The translations under genes were made by a program, and so were the position numbers. DNA of 39,935 nt from Vreelandella rituensis (GTDB taxonomy: Bacteria > Pseudomonadota > Gammaproteobacteria > Pseudomonadales > Halomonadaceae), in NCBI RefSeq assembly GCF_003336665.1, contig NZ_QPIJ01000026.1:1-39935 (forward strand). Reading direction: 5' to 3'. Below the pieces are notes generated by a model. That model was given only the letters and a program-made list of their open reading frames with translations. It ran no database searches and was not told where the DNA came from. Every line of letters starts with the position of its first letter. Within the stretch, counting starts at the first letter, position 1. This document shows, in pieces, positions 33,133 through 39,935 of this stretch.

Positions 33133-33486
33133 TTAGCCAATCCCAAAGTTGACACGGAGGCTCGCCGCCCCATCCGAGAGCAGCAGCCAAGCTAGCGCCC
33201 CAGTGTTGACTACGACCGCCGTCCAGAAGATGGACTGGAACGGCTGCTTCCTGGTTTTATGGCGAAACACGCGCTGCGCAACCAAAGCACCCGGCCATCC
33301 TCCGATTAAGTCCGTGATATGAAGGGTCTTCTCTGCAATGCGCCAAGCCCCACGCCTCGCCGCCGACTTATCCAACGCGTACATGACGAAGGATACAGCA
33401 CTCATCAAAGCGTAGAAGCCGACGACCGTCAAAGGCGCGATTCCGACAATCACGCAGTGGAGCAAGGCAGCAAAGAAAGCGGCCAA
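33133..33486 (-). CDS. DUF1294 membrane protein
   Basis: A 117-residue small membrane protein. The block MSAVSFVMYALDKSAARRGA, WRIAEKTLHITDLIGGWPGA and QRVFRHKTRKQPFQSIFW is the DUF1294 signature, flanked by hydrophobic helices at the N- and C-terminus. Many relatives carry an N-terminal cold-shock domain, which is absent here. The only available start is TTG at 33486 without a clear ribosome site, so the 5' end may be altered. The IscB element begins about 120 bp upstream. Function unknown. Confidence 0.85.
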   Translation of the reverse strand: MAAFFAALLHCVIVGIAPLTVVGFYALMSAVSFVMYALDKSAARRGAWRIAEKTLHITDLIGGWPGALVAQRVFRHKTRKQPFQSIFWTAVVVNTGALAWLLLSDGAASLRVNFGIG

Positions 33487-33618
33487 CTGCGGGGAAACGC
33501 ACCGATATGCACAAAAATCCGCGAACCACCAGCTGATGGCGTTATAAAACCGAAGCCCTGCTCGCCGTTCCCAGTGGTCACCTTGCCTTGTTGTCGCATC
33601 ATCGTTTTGCGCGGGAAA

Positions 33619-33639
33619 CCCGGTTGCTTTAGCGCCGGG
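33619..33639. repeat. Right-end hairpin of the IscB element
   Basis: CCCGG (33619-33623) pairs with CCGGG (33635-33639). The 11-nt loop contains CTTTAG, as does the hairpin at the other end. A second hairpin (GTCGTGC/GCACGAC, about 33650-33667) lies between it and the iscB stop. Confidence 0.6.
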
Positions 33640-33692
33640 AGGGATAGCGCGTCGTGCGCAGCACGACTCGGGGCTCCCTGTCCGCGCCTCCT

Positions 33693-35063
33693 TTAGTGTT
33701 GGATGGTGGGTAGTGGGTGGTAGCCGTAGCCATCACCGCGTTGCAGCAGGGTGCAGTGGCGCCAGGAGATACCCTGGACCGCGCCCTGTTCGGTCTGAAT
33801 ATTGAAACTGCCGGTCTTGCGAATCGCCACGCGCCCCGTGTGGCTGCCGGTCTTCTTGCCGGCCGGGACAATCGCCCTGACCCTATCGCCGGTCTGAAAG
33901 CCCTTCACTTGCTTTTGGCGCATCAGGTAGCCACGCGGAAAGCCGAACTTGTCGAGCCGGGTGCGCTGATAACTGCCGCGCCCCATGGCCTTGATGACCT
34001 GGGTGGGTACCCGCCAGCCTTTCAGGGTGTCGAACTTGCCGACGCAGGCCGCATCCAGCGCATGGGTTTTGGGAATGCCCAGGCGCTGACGGTTGTACTG
34101 GGTGCGACCGCCACTGCCCACGACGACCGGCAGGCCGGTGGTTTTCAGGGAACCATACAACGCCCAGCGGGTGGCGTTGACGGCAGTGGCATCCCGCAGC
34201 GGTAATTTGAGCTGGCGCTGGACGCGCTCAAGGCGGACGTCTGCCGACAAGCCATTGGCTTTGAGGCGTTTCTTGAGTCCCTTGTTGGTGGCAAAGAAAT
34301 CAGCAAGCCACTGGCTGTCCTTGGCCTGGTTGCAGTCGTGACAGGCGATGGTCAGGTTGGCCACCCGGCTAGAGCCGTTCCGAGACTTCGCTACCACATG
34401 CTCGATCTCCAGGGGCGTATCACCGGTACCGCAGTAGGCGCACTCTCTACCCCATTTTTCGAGCAGGTATTCACGCACCTCATAGCCCAGGAGCGTGTCT
34501 TGTTGATACTCAATGCCGGAAATCTCGGGGTGTTCCATCTTCTGCAGATCGAAACGCACCAGCTCCATGCTCAGGTGAGTCACCGGCGCCCAGCGGCACA
34601 GCTTGCCCACCCAGGCCATGGTGGTATCGACTCGGTGTTGCAGGCTGGGTGGTAGCCAGCCCTTCTTGCGCGTGCGGTTATCAAAACGCGGCTGACGATA
34701 ACGCAGATTCTTGCTGCGACGCCGACGCCGAAAACCGGCACGCTGCTCTAAGGCTTGGCGAATCTGAAAGCCCCGATGCACCAACTGAAACAGGCAAAGC
34801 ACATGGCGAATTGCCGGGGCTTGCTCGTCCGTTGCATTTTCTTCCAGACGCATCAGCGCGAGGCCGGTTTCCTTGCTGCCCGGATCAATGCCCAGCAACG
34901 TCAGCTGCAAGGCGCAGTCACTCAGGCAGCGATCACGCAGGCGGATCACGAAAGGCGTCAGGTTCACCACCACCGCCCGACCACGCTCCAGCAATAGCCG
35001 TGCGCGTTTTTCGCTACATGGCATCAACGGCTGCTTGTTCTTTCCCAATACGAACACCGCCAT
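33693..35063 (-). CDS. iscB: IscB RNA-guided nickase/nuclease (Cas9 ancestor)
   Basis: A 456-residue IscB with all parts intact: PLMP domain (motif at 12-15), RuvC-I Asp60 (GIDPGSKETG), an arginine-rich bridge helix (about 100-128), RuvC-II Glu167 (LSMELVRFD) and an HNH domain. The HNH domain has CxxC (208/211), His222 (EIEHVVAKS) and a second CxxC (241/244). RuvC-III His334/Asp337 (THALDAACVG) and a C-terminal target-interaction region follow. IscB proteins cut DNA guided by an omega RNA encoded upstream. The ATG at 35063 has GAAGGAG 6 bp upstream. Length and motifs show no damage, so activity is plausible. Confidence 0.95.
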   Translation of the reverse strand: MAVFVLGKNKQPLMPCSEKRARLLLERGRAVVVNLTPFVIRLRDRCLSDCALQLTLLGIDPGSKETGLALMRLEENATDEQAPAIRHVLCLFQLVHRGFQIRQALEQRAGFRRRRRSKNLRYRQPRFDNRTRKKGWLPPSLQHRVDTTMAWVGKLCRWAPVTHLSMELVRFDLQKMEHPEISGIEYQQDTLLGYEVREYLLEKWGRECAYCGTGDTPLEIEHVVAKSRNGSSRVANLTIACHDCNQAKDSQWLADFFATNKGLKKRLKANGLSADVRLERVQRQLKLPLRDATAVNATRWALYGSLKTTGLPVVVGSGGRTQYNRQRLGIPKTHALDAACVGKFDTLKGWRVPTQVIKAMGRGSYQRTRLDKFGFPRGYLMRQKQVKGFQTGDRVRAIVPAGKKTGSHTGRVAIRKTGSFNIQTEQGAVQGISWRHCTLLQRGDGYGYHPLPTIQH

Positions 35064-35345
35064 GCGATCTCCTTCTTAAATAGAACCCTTACGGGCCTGG
35101 TGACGCAGGTCTTCCAACCTGTCTCCCCTCGGGAATGTCTGCAACCGGCTCCTACCTTGCGGTAGCGACCAGAACCTTCGGCGCTTCACCTTTCGCCAGC
35201 ATGATCCTGATCTTCCAGAGCGCCGAACTGAGCGAAGCATTCGGCGGTGGGTCTTGACGACCTATTGCAAACGTAGCGGGTTGGCTACCGCTTTCCCTGG
35301 TCAACCGGGCTTGCTTTCACAAGCCTCGTCCTTTAGGGCGAGGTA
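35064..35345 (-). ncRNA. Omega RNA (HEARO RNA) of IscB
   Basis: The ~280-nt region directly upstream of iscB has no gene but much pairing. Read on the minus strand from its 5' end: the element-end hairpin (CCTCG...CGAGG), GGTTGACCAGGG, GCCGAATGC, the conserved GAAAGGTGAAGCGCCGAAGG block followed by TTCTGGTCGCTACCGCAAGG, then GGGGAGACAGGTTGGAAGACCTG before the iscB ribosome site. This order and the GCGCCGAAGGTTCTGG block are what I recall of HEARO/omega RNAs. The guide would be the ~16 nt 5' of the element end, from flanking DNA. Confidence 0.85.
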
Positions 35346-35434
35346 GTTGACATAGTCCTTCTCTGGCAAACGCCCATGTAAATGGCGCAGCGTTAGCGAC
35401 GTCCAAAGTATGGGCTAGCGAAACAACAGACACA

Positions 35435-35461
35435 AAAAAGCCCGCTCATGGCGGGCTTTTT
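35435..35461. terminator. Terminator after tRNA-Ser
   Basis: An 11-bp perfect stem AAAAAGCCCGC/GCGGGCTTTTT with a 5-nt loop; T-rich on both strands. It ends tRNA-Ser transcription on the minus strand (10 bp past the CCA). Confidence 0.93.
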
Positions 35462-35471
35462 CGGGATGTTC

Positions 35472-35559
35472 TGGCGGAGGGGGAGGGATTCGAACCCTCG
35501 AAGCCTTGCGGCTTACACACTTTCCAGGCGTGCTCCTTCGACCACTCGGACACCCCTCC
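35472..35559 (-). tRNA. tRNA-Ser (GGA)
   Basis: An 88-nt class II tRNA with encoded CCA. The acceptor stem is GGAGGGG/CCCCTCC with discriminator G. The anticodon GGA lies in CTGGAAA, and a long variable arm (TAAGCCGCAAGGCTTCG) is present, as required for serine tRNAs. Confidence 0.97.
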
Positions 35560-35652
35560 GCATTTTTCGCTCCGTTTTTGAGCACTTGGCTTTCTCAACG
35601 GAACGGCGCATATCCTAACGGCTAAGGTACGAAATGACAAGCCTTTTCTGGC

Positions 35653-36174
35653 TTATACCGGGGGTTGAGGCAAGACGGCATAATTGCCGGACGCTTCCAG
35701 ACAAAGGGTTTCACCGCAGTAAAGTTGCTGGGTAAGCTGAATGCGCCCTTTACCGCGCTCATGCAACCGCTGTTGGAGTTGCTGTGGGCCGTCAGCCTCG
35801 CTTGGACGGCAGCGCAGGCGGTAATCCTGGGTCACCGGTGCCAGGAAACGTTGCGAGGCTTCAGCGACCACTACATCCCGGACCAAGCCGTTTTCACGCA
35901 GCCATAATGTGATCCAGCACCAGCCAAGCAAGGTCGTCTGGGCGGTAAATGCGCCGCCGAAACCCGTGCCCTTGTCGTTGAGGTTCGGGGTCAACGCCAG
36001 CTGCCACTCAAGCCAATCATCTTGTTGCTGCATCGCTTGAATGCCCAGCTGCGAGACCATGGGAATCGCCTCATTCAGCCAGCGCTGGAAGGCTTCCAGG
36101 TCTTCCGGGGCTTGAGGGGTAGGCAGCGCCAAGCGTGGGTGAGGAATGCCGGGTTGGCGAGCAGTCACTGTCAT
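35653..36174 (-). CDS. YiiD-type hotdog thioesterase-like protein
   Basis: 173 residues from the ATG at 36174. LTPNLNDKGTGFGGAFTAQT, TLLGW and a following helix match the C-terminal thioesterase (hotdog) domain of YiiD/FabP-like proteins. The GNAT domain that precedes it in E. coli YiiD is absent, so this is a stand-alone hotdog protein. Its start is 2 bp beyond the nitroreductase stop (TAAACATG), so the two are probably translated from one transcript. A role in acyl-CoA or acyl-ACP hydrolysis is inferred from fold only. Confidence 0.82.
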   Translation of the reverse strand: MTVTARQPGIPHPRLALPTPQAPEDLEAFQRWLNEAIPMVSQLGIQAMQQQDDWLEWQLALTPNLNDKGTGFGGAFTAQTTLLGWCWITLWLRENGLVRDVVVAEASQRFLAPVTQDYRLRCRPSEADGPQQLQQRLHERGKGRIQLTQQLYCGETLCLEASGNYAVLPQPPV

Positions 36175-36176
36175 GT

Positions 36177-36737
36177 TTAGTCCCAACGTTCAACGAAGTC
36201 ACTGATCTGATGGGTGGGTACCGGCTTGTGCCGCCCCCCGAGCGTGCCCAGATAAATGAAGGCCACCACCTCGTCGTCTTCTTCCAGCCCCAGACCCTTA
36301 CGCACCGTGGTGTCGAAGGCATATTTGCCACTGCGCCACATGGCGCCCAGGCCCAATGCATGGGTAGCCAGCAGAATGCCGTGAGCGGCGCAGCCAGCGG
36401 AAATCACCTGCTCGACCTTGGGCACCTTGGGAATATCCGGCGTCACCTTGGCGATGACCGCGATCACCATAGGGGCACGCAGGGGCTTTTTGCGCGCCGA
36501 GTTCAAGAGCGTGTCACTGGCATGCGGGTCTTCATGGAACTCGGCTTCGGCAAACAGCTCACCCAGGCGCTCGAGCCCTTCGCCGCTGAATTCTATGAAC
36601 CGCCAAGGCCGCAGTTCCTTGTGATCTGGCGCGCGTAGCGCTGCGCGATAGATGGCCTCCAATTGCTCAGGCGACGGCGCCGGTGCTCTCAACTTGCCCA
36701 TGGAACTGCGCTCATGCAGCAGCGTTATCGCATCCAT
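36177..36737 (-). CDS. Nitroreductase-family flavoprotein (YdjA-like)
   Basis: A 186-residue FMN-dependent oxidoreductase. Conserved: HERSSMGKL (FMN-phosphate contacts near residues 8-16), RAALRAPDHKELRPWRFIEF (31-50) and ALGLGAMWRSGKYAF, followed by the GLEEDDEVVAFIYLGTL block. It closely follows the compact YdjA type, which lacks the extra helices of NfsB. The ATG at 36737 has GGAGG 5 bp upstream. First gene of a pair with the hotdog protein. Physiological substrate unknown. Confidence 0.93.
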   Translation of the reverse strand: MDAITLLHERSSMGKLRAPAPSPEQLEAIYRAALRAPDHKELRPWRFIEFSGEGLERLGELFAEAEFHEDPHASDTLLNSARKKPLRAPMVIAVIAKVTPDIPKVPKVEQVISAGCAAHGILLATHALGLGAMWRSGKYAFDTTVRKGLGLEEDDEVVAFIYLGTLGGRHKPVPTHQISDFVERWD

Positions 36738-36789
36738 CTTGCCTCCAGCTTCAAAAAGGTGATCGCGGTGTGACTTTTAATGCACCGAT

Positions 36790-37626
36790 TCACTGTCTCG
36801 CCAAGCGTAGCGGTTCGGGCGGCCGTTCGCCGGGCGTCCCCCGCCATGGGCTGATATCCAGCCCGCCACGGCGTACGTAACGCGCCATTACCAAAAGTCG
36901 CTCAGGCGTCGCTCGAGCCATCAGGTCACAGAATATATGCTCGACACAGTGCTCATGAAAATCCTGATGCTGGCGGTAACCGATGAGATAACGCAGCAAC
37001 CCTTCGCGGTCGAGCTTGGGGCCGCGATAGCGGATCAACACACTTCCCCAGTCGGGCTGGCCGGTTACCGGGCAGTTGGACTTGAGCAGATGCGAATAAA
37101 GCGTTTCTTCGACAATGGCGTCGCCTACCTGTAAATGCTCGGCGCTGGGCGTGTAGTCGCTGACCGCGATATCCAGTTCATCCAGGCACTCCCCCGGCAG
37201 CTTGCGCGGTGTCAGCGTCTCGTCGTCCACATCCACTAGCTCTACCTTTACCGGGGCGCGAGCGGCCACGCCAAGATCCTGCTCCAACATCTTGATGACC
37301 GCATTCTGGCTTTCGAAGCAGGTCTGATTGAAGCTGTTAAGGTAGAGCTTCCAGGATTTTGACTCGATCAGGTTGGGCGAGTCGGCCGGCAACCGGAAAC
37401 GTGCCACCGCCACCAGCGGCTTGCCGCGAGCGTTGAGCCAGGACATCTCGAAGGCGTGCCATTCGTCCTCACCCACGAAAGGCAAGGCGCCCTCTTCGAT
37501 GCCGAGTGGGGCCCGATTGGCAGCCCGCGCGATGGGGTACAGCAAGGCGGGATTATAGTGCTCGGGGTAGGCGGACTCACGGCCTAAAGGAGCATTCGCC
37601 AGTGTATCGGGGCGATCCTGTGTCAT
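36790..37626 (-). CDS. queF: NADPH-dependent preQ0 reductase QueF
   Basis: A 278-residue long-form QueF, which reduces 7-cyano-7-deazaguanine to preQ1 in queuosine biosynthesis. The catalytic Cys185 and Asp192 lie in SNCPVTGQPDWGS. The NADPH/substrate motif IESKSWKLYLNSFNQT is at 87-102. The ATG at 37626 has AGGAG 6 bp upstream; a longer frame to 37719 is rejected because it would overlap the ABC permease. It follows the permease by 2 bp, possibly co-transcribed. No other queuosine gene is in the window. Confidence 0.97.
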   Translation of the reverse strand: MTQDRPDTLANAPLGRESAYPEHYNPALLYPIARAANRAPLGIEEGALPFVGEDEWHAFEMSWLNARGKPLVAVARFRLPADSPNLIESKSWKLYLNSFNQTCFESQNAVIKMLEQDLGVAARAPVKVELVDVDDETLTPRKLPGECLDELDIAVSDYTPSAEHLQVGDAIVEETLYSHLLKSNCPVTGQPDWGSVLIRYRGPKLDREGLLRYLIGYRQHQDFHEHCVEHIFCDLMARATPERLLVMARYVRRGGLDISPWRGTPGERPPEPLRLARQ

Positions 37627-37628
37627 GT

Positions 37629-38402
37629 TCAACTCCTGATGCCTTTGCCGCGTTCCAACATCCACAAGGCCACGCCGAACAGCACCACAATGAAAGCAAA
37701 GATAGCCGTCAGCGCCCAACCCACGGGAATATCCGAGACGCCCAAAAAGCCGTAGCGAAAGACGTTGACCATGTAAAGGATGGGATTGAGCATCGATACG
37801 CCCTGCCAGAAATCCGGCAGCATGGAGATCGAGTAGAAAACCCCGCCCAGGTACGTCAATGGCGTCAAGATAAAGGTCGGCACGATGGAAATATCATCGA
37901 ATTTATCAGCCAGCAACGCATTGATGAAGCCACCGATTGAAAAAAGCGCGGAAGTCAGCACCACTACCAGCACGGTCAGCCAGGCATGCTCGACACTCAG
38001 CCGGGTGAAAAACAGCGAGACCAGGGTAACGATCAGCCCCACGCCCAAGCCACGCGACATGCCGCCGAACACGAATCCCATCAAGATGGTCCAGTTGGGC
38101 ATCGGCGAGACCATCATTTCTTCGATCGAGCGTTGAAACTTGTTGGAAAAGAACGACGAGGCCACATTGGAATAGCTATTGGTGATCACCGCCATCATGA
38201 TCAGGCCGGGAACGATGAAATCCATGTAGCTGAAGCCGTCCATCTCGCCAATGCGCGAACCGATCAGGTTGCCGAAGATAATGAAGTACATGGTCATGGT
38301 GATGGAAGGCGGAAGCAGCGTTTGCGGCCAGATGCGGGTAAAGCGCTTGATCTCCTTGAGCACCAGCGTCCACAGAGCGATCAGTGTCTGACTGGCATTC
38401 AT
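37629..38402 (-). CDS. ABC-2 type permease (YadH-like)
   Basis: A 257-residue integral membrane subunit of an ABC exporter with six hydrophobic segments. LPPSITMTMYFIIFGNLIGSR and SPMPNWTILMGFVFGGMSRG (near 100-120), then FILTPLTYLGGVFYSISMLP, match the YadH/ABC-2 permease signature. It overlaps the ATPase gene by 4 bp, so the two make one transporter. In E. coli the YadG/YadH substrate is not established. It is followed at once by queF. Confidence 0.93.
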   Translation of the reverse strand: MNASQTLIALWTLVLKEIKRFTRIWPQTLLPPSITMTMYFIIFGNLIGSRIGEMDGFSYMDFIVPGLIMMAVITNSYSNVASSFFSNKFQRSIEEMMVSPMPNWTILMGFVFGGMSRGLGVGLIVTLVSLFFTRLSVEHAWLTVLVVVLTSALFSIGGFINALLADKFDDISIVPTFILTPLTYLGGVFYSISMLPDFWQGVSMLNPILYMVNVFRYGFLGVSDIPVGWALTAIFAFIVVLFGVALWMLERGKGIRS

Positions 38403-39340
38403 GAGCGCACCTCCGTGTTCTGACCGCCTTTCACCATCGACACAAACATCTCCTCCAGGCGGTTACTGCGGTTACGCATCGAAATTACCTGTATGCCCTC
38501 TTCACTGAGCACCTTGAAAACATCATTCAAACGCTGGCCACGATCGATCACGACAGCCAGTTGAGTGGGCTCCACCTGGCGTATCTCGTAGCCTTCCACC
38601 TCCGGCAGTTGCTCGATGGGATGCGCCAGATCCATCAGGAAGGTCTCGGTATTCAGCTCCGCCAACAGTTCCCGCACCCCGGTGTTTCGGATGATATCGC
38701 CATTGTTGATGATCGCCACATTGCGACACAGGCTTTCTGCCTCTTCCAGATAGTGCGTGGTGAGAATGATGGTGGTGCCTTCCTCACGATTGATACGACG
38801 CATGTACTCCCACATGCTGCGGCGCAGTTCGATATCCACCCCGGCAGTCGGCTCGTCCAGAATCAACAGCTTAGGGCGATGCATCAAGGCGCGAGCAATC
38901 ATCAGACGGCGTTTCATGCCACCAGAAAGCATCCGGGCGCTACCGTGACGCTTGTCCCACAAGCTCAAATCCTTGAGCAACTGCTCGGCACGCGGCAAGG
39001 CTTCAGCACGTGACATGCCATAGTAACCCGCCTGAGCGAGCACGATGTCTTCGACCTTCTCGAACTGGTTGAAGTTGAATTCCTGCGGCACCACGCCAAG
39101 ATGGTATTTGGCCTTGGCAAAGTCCTTGTCGATATCGATACCGAAGATGGTCACCCGGCCAGCGGTTTTCTGCACCAGTGAGCAAACCACCCCCAGCGTG
39201 GTCGATTTACCCGCGCCATTGGGCCCCAGTAGCGCAAAGAAATCGCCCTGCTCGACATCCAGGTCAATACCTTTGAGCGCGTGAAATCCATTACCGTAGA
39301 CTTTGGTTAGCCCACGGATGGACAGTGCCGGTTCGGCCAT
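38399..39340 (-). CDS. ABC transporter ATP-binding protein (YadG-like)
   Basis: 313 residues from the ATG at 39340 (AGGA 7 bp upstream; an ATG two codons earlier lacks spacing). Walker A GPNGAGKST, the Q-loop VPQEFNF, signature LSGGMKRRLMIARAL, Walker B LLILDEPTAGVD and the H-loop TTHYLEEAE are all intact. A ~70-residue C-terminal domain follows the nucleotide-binding core, as in YadG. Together with the adjacent permease it would form an exporter of unknown substrate. The 4-bp overlap with the permease start indicates translational coupling. Confidence 0.95.
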   Translation of the reverse strand: MAEPALSIRGLTKVYGNGFHALKGIDLDVEQGDFFALLGPNGAGKSTTLGVVCSLVQKTAGRVTIFGIDIDKDFAKAKYHLGVVPQEFNFNQFEKVEDIVLAQAGYYGMSRAEALPRAEQLLKDLSLWDKRHGSARMLSGGMKRRLMIARALMHRPKLLILDEPTAGVDIELRRSMWEYMRRINREEGTTIILTTHYLEEAESLCRNVAIINNGDIIRNTGVRELLAELNTETFLMDLAHPIEQLPEVEGYEIRQVEPTQLAVVIDRGQRLNDVFKVLSEEGIQVISMRNRSNRLEEMFVSMVKGGQNTEVRS

Positions 39341-39346
39341 GAACAT

Positions 39347-39534
39347 GTCCTGTCAGCAAAAAAATTATGAGTCGGGTCCCTGAATATCGGGGCATAACAG
39401 CCATTTTCAAGTCATGCCCACCATGTGGCCCGAATCGCAAACACGCAAAACGTCCCACCAACCAAGGTCGGCAAGAGAAAAAGAAGGAAAGAATGATTGG
39501 ATAATACAGGAGGCCTAACGTCAGGTATGGCGCC
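39347..39534. other. Intergenic region, no gene seen
   Basis: 188 bp between the ABC ATPase start and the first tRNA-Gly. It should hold the promoter of the ABC operon and the end of the tRNA transcript, but I see no convincing -35/-10 pair or terminator hairpin. Confidence 0.4.
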
Positions 39535-39609
39535 TGGAGCGGGAAAGGAGATTCGAACTCCCGACCCTCGCCTTGGCAAGGCGATGCTCTACCACTGAGC
39601 TATTCCCGC
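39535..39609 (-). tRNA. tRNA-Gly (GCC)
   Basis: A 75-nt cloverleaf with encoded CCA, acceptor GCGGGAA/TTCCCGC and anticodon GCC in TTGCCAA. It is the promoter-distal member of an alternating Gly/Glu array transcribed on the minus strand. Confidence 0.97.
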
Positions 39610-39686
39610 AACGCAAACTGACCGTTCTTTCAAAGCGTACTTATCAAGAGGTACTTATAAGATAAGAAGTGCTTTCAACAACGAGA

Positions 39687-39762
39687 TGGCGTCCCATAGG
39701 GGGTTCGAACCCCTGTTACCGCCGTGAAAGGGCGGTGTCCTAGGCCACTAGACGAATGGGAC
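39687..39762 (-). tRNA. tRNA-Glu (TTC)
   Basis: A 76-nt cloverleaf with encoded CCA, acceptor GTCCCAT/ATGGGAC and anticodon TTC in CTTTCAC. It lies between two tRNA-Gly copies. Confidence 0.97.
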
Positions 39763-39778
39763 ATAATCGAGAAAAAAC

Positions 39779-39853
39779 TGGAGCGGGAAAGGAGATTCGA
39801 ACTCCCGACCCTCGCCTTGGCAAGGCGATGCTCTACCACTGAGCTATTCCCGC
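39779..39853 (-). tRNA. tRNA-Gly (GCC)
   Basis: A 75-nt second copy of tRNA-Gly (GCC), identical to the 39535 copy through the mature sequence. It is only 16 bp upstream of tRNA-Glu, so they are on one transcript. Confidence 0.97.
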
Positions 39854-39892
39854 TTCGTTTCTACTGGGTATTGCAGTTTTTCGTAGCCGGTG

Positions 39893-39935
39893 TGGCGTCC
39901 CATAGGGGGTTCGAACCCCTGTTACCGCCGTGAAA
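39893..39935 (-). tRNA. tRNA-Glu (TTC), 3' part only
   Basis: The 3' 43 nt of a second tRNA-Glu, cut off by the window edge just into the anticodon arm. The visible part is identical to the 39687-39762 copy. Confidence 0.9.

Larger units (their letters stand above)
33610..35350 (-). mobile_element. IscB (HEARO-type) IS element
   Basis: An iscB gene with its upstream structured RNA, bracketed by hairpins whose loops share CTAAAG (minus strand): CCTCG/CGAGG at 35324-35343 and CCCGG/CCGGG at 33619-33639. No transposase gene is inside, so movement would depend on an IS200/IS605 TnpA elsewhere. Ends are estimated to within about 15 bp. It sits between the DUF1294 gene and the tRNA-Ser terminator. 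Confidence 0.82.

Overview
The window looks like chromosome from a moderately halophilic gammaproteobacterium, most likely Halomonadaceae. I infer this from acidic, moderately GC-rich proteins, a class I polyhydroxyalkanoate (PHA) synthase beside a phasin, and Enterobacteria/Pseudomonas-like synteny (miaB-ybeZ-ybeY-ybeX-lnt; smr/prmB/aroC). No rRNA is present, so the genus is an inference.

Layout. 1-1944: an arsenite-type exporter and an ArsR repressor, then three tandem tRNA-Asn genes with a clear promoter. 2160-7739: the RNA-maturation and envelope operon miaB, phoH-like, ybeY, corC, lnt, closed by a strong two-way terminator. 7795-11365: PHA genes (phaC with a long repetitive C-terminal tail, a phasin, a DUF6489-like protein). 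11469-17793: aroC and prmB diverging from an Smr gene, then a patatin and an alpha/beta hydrolase, a tiny membrane protein and PPK2. 17989-21490: a decayed umuDC scar, an MFS transporter, and an IS200/IS605 element with intact tnpA and broken tnpB. 21506-26157: a YgaP-like membrane protein, a PhoD-like phosphatase, cspA, and an M42-type peptidase. 26315-33486: an accessory-looking region with an exported repeat protein, a STAND ATPase fused to a winged helix, a DASS transporter, an exported protein, a receiver-like fragment, a voltage-sensor channel with a non-canonical filter, and a DUF1294 protein. 33610-35350: an apparently intact IscB element with its omega RNA. 35435-39935: tRNA-Ser, a YiiD-type thioesterase, a nitroreductase, queF, a YadG/YadH-type ABC exporter, and alternating tRNA-Gly/tRNA-Glu genes that run off the end.

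How the genes work together. The miaB-lnt genes form a classic operon (4-bp overlap phoH/ybeY) for tRNA modification, rRNA maturation, and lipoprotein acylation. The phaC/phasin/DUF6489-like trio serves carbon storage. aroC-prmB-smr is conserved synteny. The candidate for something new is 26315-31477: on one strand lie an exported protein with an 11-bp-phased direct repeat upstream, a DASS transporter, a STAND ATPase with a probable acetyltransferase-like middle and an OmpR-type winged helix at the C-terminus, and an exported 37-residue-repeat protein.

A recurring feature is short tandem repeats (about 12-26 bp units) at gene borders: positions 530, 10700, 11433, 13556, 13771, 24767, 26265 and 30672. 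Larger in-frame repeats occur inside two genes (60 bp in phaC, 111 bp in the exported repeat protein). All functional calls come from reading motifs by eye; no searches were run.
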